From: a virus
IMG/VR virus record: IMGVR_UViG_3300046804_001330
Span: 1 to 24,877 of that record
Strand: one strand, 5' to 3'
DNA: 24,877 nucleotides
This document shows positions 20,575 to 24,877 of the stretch, piece after piece. Each line of letters starts with the position of its first letter. The stretch's first letter is position 1. The notes below the pieces were generated by a model. That model did no database searches. It saw nothing but the letters and a program-made list of their open reading frames with translations, and had not been told where the DNA came from. Made by a program: the position numbers and the translations under genes.

Positions 20575-20915
20575 CGCTTCAATTCTTCAAATACTCGTTC
20601 ACGTTCAGCCAAGAAACATTCAAATGCTGCCTTGACTACATTGTAAAAGAATGTAAACACTACAAGCCAGAAACCGGATGCTCCGATAAGTTGGACTGTC
20701 TCTTTATCTTCAATTAACCAAGCAGATAACAATAATGTCACTAGCAAGGCAATCAATGAGAGGATAATAAATCCGCAGATAGCAAAGATTGAATCGGGAG
20801 CACCCTTCTTCAATTCATACCTGAAGTTTTCTAGGGCAATAAAAGTGCCACCGAAAATCTTCATAAAGCACCATTTTACAAATGCTAGGTACATTTTAAT
20901 ATTCATCTTGTTCAT
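20571..20915 (-). CDS. Two-pass membrane protein of unknown function
   Basis: The product of 114 residues has two hydrophobic spans, at about residues 42-68 (IFAICGFIILSLIALLVTLL) and 75-95 (LIGASGFWLVVFTFFYNVV). They are flanked by a basic N-terminal part and a charged C-terminal helix (FLAERERVFEELKR). It should sit in the inner membrane. Small phage membrane proteins often act in lysis control, superinfection exclusion or host takeover, but nothing here tells which. Starts at 20915, 20906 and 20894 are possible. Confidence 0.75.
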   Translation of the reverse strand: MNKMNIKMYLAFVKWCFMKIFGGTFIALENFRYELKKGAPDSIFAICGFIILSLIALLVTLLLSAWLIEDKETVQLIGASGFWLVVFTFFYNVVKAAFECFLAERERVFEELKR

Positions 20916-21240
20916 CCCTAAAGACCTTAGTATGGTCGGTAATGGTGTAACCTCTCAAACTTAGCTTGCTACGTGTAGGAATATCACCACGTACATATTC
21001 ATACTTGATGAACATACCCAACTCGGCATCAATCTCTTTGACTGTTTTCCCATGCCAGGGTTTACCAAGAATGTATTTAACTTTAACCCATTTTACATTG
21101 TTTTCGGGTGCACCTGTATACTGATTTTTGAAACTGTAGTAGTCACTATACCCACCACTCATTGAGGTTATAGATAGAGGTCTACACCAGTCTTCTGGCT
21201 CAACTACATCATCGGCTTCAAGTAGTTGTAGACTTATCAT
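20896..21240 (-). CDS. Unknown small protein
   Basis: The 114-residue product from ATG 21240 (MISLQLLEADDVVEPEDWC...) contains YSDYYSFKNQYTG, VKWVKVKYILGKPWHGKT and a basic strand region (RSKLSLRGYTITDHTKVF). I recognise no family. It overlaps the gene upstream by 23 nt and the membrane-protein gene by 20 nt. A TTG three codons earlier is an alternative start. Confidence 0.65.
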   Translation of the reverse strand: MISLQLLEADDVVEPEDWCRPLSITSMSGGYSDYYSFKNQYTGAPENNVKWVKVKYILGKPWHGKTVKEIDAELGMFIKYEYVRGDIPTRSKLSLRGYTITDHTKVFRDEQDEY

Positions 21241-21445
21241 TTTCTTCAATCCCTGCGTTCGGTGTAAAGTACTCTACAGCTTGTGCGAATCCTCGCAAAC
21301 CATCAACCGACTGACAATCAGCAACGATAGTGCCTTTACTGTTATGAATGTAAAGACCATTTGTGAGGACACTTACTTTGTATCCATAGTTACCTAGTTG
21401 TCGCTCCCAACTTTGAAAGCTACGAATCAATTCTGAATCTTTCAT
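21218..21445 (-). CDS. Unknown small protein
   Basis: The 75-residue product (MKDSELIRSFQSWERQL...) has a helix, two or three strands (YKVSVLTNGLYIHNSKGTIVA), a second helix, and a Thr-rich end. Nothing identifies its role. Its start lies one base after the stop of the ATPase gene, so it is probably co-translated. Confidence 0.65.
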   Translation of the reverse strand: MKDSELIRSFQSWERQLGNYGYKVSVLTNGLYIHNSKGTIVADCQSVDGLRGFAQAVEYFTPNAGIEENDKSTTT

Positions 21446-21446
21446 A

Positions 21447-22454
21447 TTATACTCGCTTCATACAAGTTGCTTTTGCCAACTCACGCCAGTTGCCGGAAAT
21501 CTTAACGAGGTCAGCAATCTTCAAACACATACGCAAGGACACTTCACGCAATTTTGAATGATTAGCCTCAATGAACGACATAACTTCGTCAGTTTGTTCC
21601 TGAGTAAAGTCATAGTCAGCAAACAAGCCACCGTCAGCATCTCGGTGAACTTGCTTGATACGCAACATTTTGTCACGCTCAGTATCCACAGTCAAGTCCA
21701 AGAAGTGACTACGTGATTGGAGAGCATCCAAGTGAGGAGCCATCTTGCTTGCTTTCTTTGTGTCGAAAGTTTTGTTTGTAATAAAGATGATTGATCCGTT
21801 AAAGTTGAAAGTGTTAGGCACACCTTCGTCACGCAACAAACGACTATCTTTGTTCCAACTGATACGGCGAGTCTTGCCTGAATCGAGGGCACCTTTCAAC
21901 ACGTTAACAGCGTCTTGGTCATCCCAAATATCACAGTCATCAAACACCAACACATTCTTAGCGTCACTGAATTTGTACAACTTAGCGAACAAGCCGATAC
22001 CTGACATAGCACCTTTGACAATCTCAAAGCGAGGGCGCTTGCCTGAGATTTTATCAAACATAGATGCTTTTTCCATTTGTGTGATAACACCGTGTGACTT
22101 ACCGATACCTGCAGGACCTGTGACAATCATAGCACGAATGTCACCTGCGATACATGCTTTGGACATTTCGTCAAGCACTGCGAATCGTGAGGCAATACGA
22201 TCCATTGCTTCTGTTTCAGTTTCAGTGACTTTTGTTTCAACAACAGGGGTATCACCTGACACGAATTCTAGACATTCGTGATTGTCTACATTAATACGCA
22301 ATTCGTCACTACGACCTGGGAACTGACCCTCATTACGAACTGTCACGAATCCACCTTTGGCACCTAACTGATAACCTTTGACAAGTGTGAAAACTTGATT
22401 AGAAACTGGAGTGTTACGATATGTACCTGAAGTGATGCGAACTGTGCTAGTCAT
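21447..22454 (-). CDS. AAA-type P-loop ATPase
   Basis: This 335-residue protein has about 90 N-terminal residues of strand-rich sequence (TYRNTPVSNQVFTLVKGYQL), then an ATPase core. Walker A is VTGPAGIGKS (111-120), Walker B NVLVFDDCD (167-175) and sensor 1 SIIFITN (221-227). An arginine lies in the region ALQSRSHFLDL, and a helical lid follows. It resembles phage AAA ATPases that remodel protein or DNA complexes. It lacks the features of a gp44 clamp loader, so I would not name it as one. A TTGACA/TATAAT promoter and the ribosome site AAAGG precede ATG 22454. Confidence 0.85.
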   Translation of the reverse strand: MTSTVRITSGTYRNTPVSNQVFTLVKGYQLGAKGGFVTVRNEGQFPGRSDELRINVDNHECLEFVSGDTPVVETKVTETETEAMDRIASRFAVLDEMSKACIAGDIRAMIVTGPAGIGKSHGVITQMEKASMFDKISGKRPRFEIVKGAMSGIGLFAKLYKFSDAKNVLVFDDCDIWDDQDAVNVLKGALDSGKTRRISWNKDSRLLRDEGVPNTFNFNGSIIFITNKTFDTKKASKMAPHLDALQSRSHFLDLTVDTERDKMLRIKQVHRDADGGLFADYDFTQEQTDEVMSFIEANHSKLREVSLRMCLKIADLVKISGNWRELAKATCMKRV

Positions 22455-22480
22455 GTGAACCTTTCGTATGTAAAGATGTT

Positions 22481-22509
22481 ATTATAGTTGATTTTGGGTT
22501 TATTGTCAA
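22481..22509 (-). promoter_or_regulatory. Consensus sigma70 promoter of the ATPase gene
   Basis: TTGACA (22509-22504), 17 nt, TATAAT (22486-22481) on the minus strand: both boxes are perfect. The -35 box contains the TGA stop of the gene at 22506-22739. Confidence 0.92.
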
Positions 22510-22739
22510 GCCTTTTGTGCTTGCTTGGATTCCATCATTTCAGACAAAATGAACTTGGCAATGTTCATCATTTTGCGGCTGTCGTCATTACGATCCATAA
22601 CCAAGAGTTCCTGAGCATCAGAAAGGACGCTCATCACAACCATTTCGATTCCGCACAATTCTGCGGTAATACTTTTGATGTACTGTTCACGGATATCTTG
22701 CTCAGTGATACCATAGCACTTTGTTTCAAACTCGGTCAT
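22506..22739 (-). CDS. Unknown small helical protein
   Basis: The 77-residue product (MTEFETKCYGITEQDIREQY...) looks helical and Met-rich (AELCGIEMVVMSVLSDAQEL; MMNIAKFILSEMMESKQ). I cannot assign a function. ATG 22739 is set by the strong ribosome site AAGGAG five bases upstream. It has its own consensus promoter and ends with GCT TGA, where the TGA belongs to the next promoter. Confidence 0.75.
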   Translation of the reverse strand: MTEFETKCYGITEQDIREQYIKSITAELCGIEMVVMSVLSDAQELLVMDRNDDSRKMMNIAKFILSEMMESKQAQKA

Positions 22740-22771
22740 GTGAACTCCTTCAATCAATCAAATAAGACTAT

Positions 22772-22800
22772 ATTATATACCCAAAGTGATTTATTGTCAA
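22772..22800 (-). promoter_or_regulatory. Consensus sigma70 promoter
   Basis: TTGACA (22800-22795), 17 nt, TATAAT (22777-22772) on the minus strand. The -35 box contains the TGA stop of the gene at 22797-22994. Confidence 0.92.
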
Positions 22801-22994
22801 GCCATTTTGTTGTTTATTTCACGGGCTTTCATTATGAATTCACACATAGCACTATTGTATTCACCTTCAAAATTGAATACTTTTGTATTACTTCCGGACT
22901 TGTACTCAATTTGATATTGATAGTCGCCGGTTCTCCACAAGACAATTTTAGTATCGCCTATTTGCTGGCTTTCAATGTATTGTATTTGAGACAT
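22797..22994 (-). CDS. Unknown small protein
   Basis: The 65-residue product (MSQIQYIESQQIGDTKIVLW...) shows strands (YQYQIEYKSGSNTKVFNF) followed by a helix (EFIMKAREINNKMA). ATG 22994 follows AAAGGG at good spacing. It has its own promoter and ends with GCT TGA inside the next promoter's -35 box. Function unknown. Confidence 0.75.
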   Translation of the reverse strand: MSQIQYIESQQIGDTKIVLWRTGDYQYQIEYKSGSNTKVFNFEGEYNSAMCEFIMKAREINNKMA

Positions 22995-23018
22995 GATTAC
23001 CCTTTCAAACAAACAATG

Positions 23019-23047
23019 AGTATACTACCAAAATGATTTATTGTCAA
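23019..23047 (-). promoter_or_regulatory. Sigma70 promoter TTGACA / TATACT
   Basis: TTGACA (23047-23042), 17 nt, TATACT (23024-23019) on the minus strand. The -35 box contains the TGA stop of the gene at 23044. Confidence 0.85.
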
Positions 23048-23886
23048 GCCATTTCTAGCTTCCAACCGTTAACCCCAAAGTATTCAAATTCATCATTGTA
23101 CTTACGGATAAAGCTGCCTGTAATTTTTAATACTTTTTCATTATTAAAAAGATGTTCCCAAATATGACCTAAAACATTGTCTTTTGACAGAGTAATGACC
23201 ACTGCGGCATTTAGTTTATCATCAACCATCCAATACTGGTTAGTTTCCATGCGTGAAGTTTTGCGTGTGATTTTTTTGAGTGGTGTTAGATTAGCAGTAG
23301 TACCCAATGATTTAGGAACTCCATTCATATTCATTCTTCTGAAACCCTGGTCAAATGTTACTTGCGACTTTATTTCGTCTAATTGCAAATCATAGTCATA
23401 GAACGTGGGTAGATAACAAATCATTCCCAAATCTTTTTCTTTGAAATGAATGCCATCACTATGGATGAATGTATTCATATCAGTTCTAAATTGTGTCATT
23501 GATAATTTGTCATTCAATTTACCAAACATAATTTTTTTACTGTAATAATCTCTGATTGCCTGCGAACGTAATTGATCCTCAGTAGTAACAGATTCTACTA
23601 CTTTCTTGTCTAGTATTTTGTGACCCCATTCACTATTCGCCCGCATACGTTGAAGTGTACAACTCAATGTCAACACATCAATGGGTGTTTCATACATTTC
23701 AAATTTCTTTATACTTGAGTGATGTTGGTTATCTAAATTAAGTGTAATATGGTCTAATGCGTTCCAAGCTGATTGCCCGGACGCCCCTGACAATGTGATT
23801 GTATTATGTGAATTGTTAAAAAGTGTGGACATATTTTGTCTTCCTGTTAATTGAACGAAACCTCTGCCTTTATATCGATATGACAT
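23044..23886 (-). CDS. Unknown protein with GH19-lysozyme-like N-terminal peptide
   Basis: The frame gives 280 residues from ATG 23886. The first 19, MSYRYKGRGFVQLTGRQNM, look like the GH19 chitinase/lysozyme motif (YRGRGFIQLTGRxNY). Nothing after it resembles that enzyme: the rest (STLFNNSHNTITLSGASGQS...) is a mixed helix-strand protein with no motif I know, ending NGWKLEMA. ATG 23886 lies at the predicted transcription start, so it would be leaderless. ATG 23832 has the ribosome site AGGAAG at 7-nt spacing and would give 262 residues without the GH19-like part. The latter may be the main start. Confidence 0.7.
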   Translation of the reverse strand: MSYRYKGRGFVQLTGRQNMSTLFNNSHNTITLSGASGQSAWNALDHITLNLDNQHHSSIKKFEMYETPIDVLTLSCTLQRMRANSEWGHKILDKKVVESVTTEDQLRSQAIRDYYSKKIMFGKLNDKLSMTQFRTDMNTFIHSDGIHFKEKDLGMICYLPTFYDYDLQLDEIKSQVTFDQGFRRMNMNGVPKSLGTTANLTPLKKITRKTSRMETNQYWMVDDKLNAAVVITLSKDNVLGHIWEHLFNNEKVLKITGSFIRKYNDEFEYFGVNGWKLEMA

Positions 23887-23891
23887 GCTAT

Positions 23892-23921
23892 ATTATACAA
23901 AAAACCTCGTACTGTTGTCAA
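23892..23921 (-). promoter_or_regulatory. Sigma70 promoter built into a terminator
   Basis: TTGACA (23921-23916), 18 nt, TATAAT (23897-23892) on the minus strand. The -35 box lies in the terminator loop, and the spacer covers the second stem arm and the T-tract. The predicted start is at 23885-23886, next to the ATG. Confidence 0.8.
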
Positions 23922-23928
23922 TACGAGG
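23899..23928 (-). terminator. Intrinsic terminator overlapping a promoter
   Basis: On the minus strand CCTCGTA (23928-23922) pairs with TACGAGG (23911-23905) around a 10-nt loop and is followed by TTTTTT. It ends the unit of the UvsY-like gene. Confidence 0.88.
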
Positions 23929-23934
23929 TTTATG

Positions 23935-24393
23935 TTAAAGGGTAATATCTTCCATTCCAGCTGTCCGTAATCGAACTATGTGACCCATTTGCCATTGTTT
24001 AGCATCGAGTCCTTTCATCACACCTAACCATTTATTCCTTAATAAGGCAACTTCATTGATTAGTGTCTCATAGTCAATCACTTCTTGTTCACCGTCTACA
24101 TACTTCTCGGCATCACGTGAAGTCAATGCTCTGTTATATGCTTCCAGATACTTTTGGAAGTGCTTCCTACGAATCTTACGTAGTTGAATATTAAGATGGT
24201 TCAATACTGCTTCAATTTCTTGTAGCTGATTGAAACGATGCTCAGTAACACCGGGCAATGCCGCAATGTTCTTTTCTACGTTACCCCAAATCTTTACATC
24301 CTGTTTGGCAGAGTTTAGTTCTGCTTCGTAGTGTGCTACGAAATCGGGTAGTCTACTGATATCGTTACTGACTATTGTTAACCAATTTGCCAT
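23935..24393 (-). CDS. Probable UvsY-like recombination mediator
   Basis: This 152-residue helical protein begins MANWLTIVSNDISRLPDFV. It has YEAELNSAKQDVKIWG, a long basic helix (NHLNIQLRKIRRKHFQKYLE), ALTSRDAEKYVDGE, and a C-terminal helix LRNKWLGVMKGLDAKQWQMG followed by IVRLRTAG. Size, helix pattern and the last segment resemble UvsY, which loads UvsX recombinase onto ssDNA coated with gp32. The match to T4 UvsY is weak by eye, so this is a probable call. Its ATG follows directly after the upstream TAA, and a terminator closes the unit. Confidence 0.6.
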   Translation of the reverse strand: MANWLTIVSNDISRLPDFVAHYEAELNSAKQDVKIWGNVEKNIAALPGVTEHRFNQLQEIEAVLNHLNIQLRKIRRKHFQKYLEAYNRALTSRDAEKYVDGEQEVIDYETLINEVALLRNKWLGVMKGLDAKQWQMGHIVRLRTAGMEDITL

Positions 24394-24642
24394 TTAGTCC
24401 CATTCTTCGTCTTGGTCTTCGTCTTCGTATTCTTCGTATTCTTCTTCTTGGAAATGTTCGTCAGCGTAATCTTTCAATGCCTTAGAGATATCTTTATCTC
24501 TAAATGCTTCTTTGATTTCTTCAACTTCATGGTTGTTTTCAATCAAATATGTGACTAACGATTCTGCCGCATCACTGCGGTCATTGAAATCGATATGCTC
24601 ACGCAACAATTCCCAAACTTCTGATACTGTATCTAAACTCAT
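24394..24642 (-). CDS. Small protein with acidic C-terminal tail
   Basis: The 82-residue product (MSLDTVSEVWELLREHIDFND...) has a helical first part (HEVEEIKEAFRDKDISKALKD) and a very acidic tail of about 17 residues of Glu, Asp and Tyr ending DEEWD. The tail is coded by an imperfect tandem repeat (ttcgtattc units at 24420-24450). Acidic tails can mimic DNA or bind basic proteins, but the role here is unknown. ATG 24642 has GGAG 9 nt upstream. Confidence 0.7.
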   Translation of the reverse strand: MSLDTVSEVWELLREHIDFNDRSDAAESLVTYLIENNHEVEEIKEAFRDKDISKALKDYADEHFQEEEYEEYEDEDQDEEWD

Positions 24643-24646
24643 AGTA

Positions 24647-24820
24647 TTACTCTCCAAGTTTAGCTTTTACTTGCCTAACTAATTCTTTGCCTAAGTCAGC
24701 ATAGAATTGTTCTTCTGTAATGCCAATTGGTTGATTTGCCGCATCTACTGCGATAGTACCTTGGAACTGTGCTTTAGTACCGAATTGGTCTTCAACCAAT
24801 TCAACGTTAGTGATAATCAT
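24647..24820 (-). CDS. Very small unknown protein (57 residues)
   Basis: ATG 24820 overlaps the upstream TGA by ATGA, and GGAG lies 9 nt before it. The product reads MIITNVELVEDQFGTKAQFQ, then GTIAVDAANQPIGITEEQF and YADLGKELVRQVKAKLGE. This is a beta hairpin plus a helix. I know no function. Confidence 0.72.
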   Translation of the reverse strand: MIITNVELVEDQFGTKAQFQGTIAVDAANQPIGITEEQFYADLGKELVRQVKAKLGE

Positions 24821-24877
24821 TCTGTAGTGTCTCCTTCATCAGTGGTTTCTACAGTATTACTTATCTCAGTCTTGTCA
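24817..24877 (-). CDS. C-terminal end of an upstream gene (partial)
   Basis: The frame is open from the window edge to a TGA at 24817-24819 and gives the last 19 residues, DKTEISNTVETTDEGDTTE. This is an acidic, Thr-rich tail. It overlaps the next gene by ATGA, and its GAAGGAGAC codons act as that gene's ribosome site. Confidence 0.6.
   Translation of the reverse strand, partial: DKTEISNTVETTDEGDTTE

Noticed and set aside
21447-22454. Calling the AAA ATPase a gp44 clamp loader
   Set aside because: The long strand-rich N-terminal part and the missing N-terminal clamp-loader signature do not fit. Only the Walker and sensor motifs are shared.
22488-23036. A 182-codon plus-strand open frame
   Set aside because: It runs across three minus-strand genes and two strong promoters, has no ribosome site, and is antisense to frames with clear promoters and starts.

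Overview
The window is a slice of a T4-like tailed phage genome (Caudoviricetes, myovirus type), probably from an aquatic Gram-negative host. The evidence is a set of T4-type replication and recombination genes (gp41-like helicase, gp61-like primase, UvsW helicase, probable gp62 clamp-loader subunit, probable UvsY), T4-type late promoter boxes of the form NATAAATA, near-consensus sigma70 promoters, and very tight packing with 1-20 nt overlaps between genes. The host cannot be named from sequence alone. I saw no tRNA, rRNA, CRISPR array or insertion sequence. All genes but one lie on the minus strand, so transcription runs from high to low coordinates.

Region by region. 24877-23935: small acidic proteins and a probable UvsY, closed by a terminator. 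23886-21447: four early-type units, each with its own TTGACA/TATAAT-like promoter, ending in an AAA-type ATPase. 21445-20341: small unknown genes, a two-pass membrane protein and a zinc-binding-like protein, closed by a strong terminator. 20257-8509: one apparent operon of about 31 genes in which nearly every start overlaps the previous stop. It begins at a consensus sigma70 promoter with an unknown protein, UvsW, a conserved unknown, a gp62-like protein and a zinc-finger protein. It then runs through a 5.5 kb tandem array of small, tryptophan-rich paralogues (15982 to about 10482) that mostly end in W-F-x-L-R-W or a close variant, and finishes with a DEDDh exonuclease coupled to a miniature DnaE-like protein. 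8538-8158: the only plus-strand gene, under its own late-type promoter. 8077-1: virion or late genes with late promoters (structural proteins, a large tail-fibre-type protein, unknowns), interrupted by the primase-helicase pair and including a PD-(D/E)XK nuclease.

The most unusual parts are: (i) the LRW-tail family array, where the codons for the conserved C-terminal Leu-Arg-Trp often also form the Shine-Dalgarno sequence or the start codon of the next gene; (ii) the 194-residue DnaE-like protein, which keeps the three catalytic aspartate motifs and is coupled to a proofreading-type exonuclease; (iii) a terminator hairpin that carries the -35 box of the next promoter in its loop; (iv) three promoters whose TTGACA contains the stop codon of the preceding gene; (v) several predicted leaderless starts; and (vi) a GH19-lysozyme-like peptide at the head of an unrelated protein.

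All family assignments come from reading motifs by eye. No database search was run.
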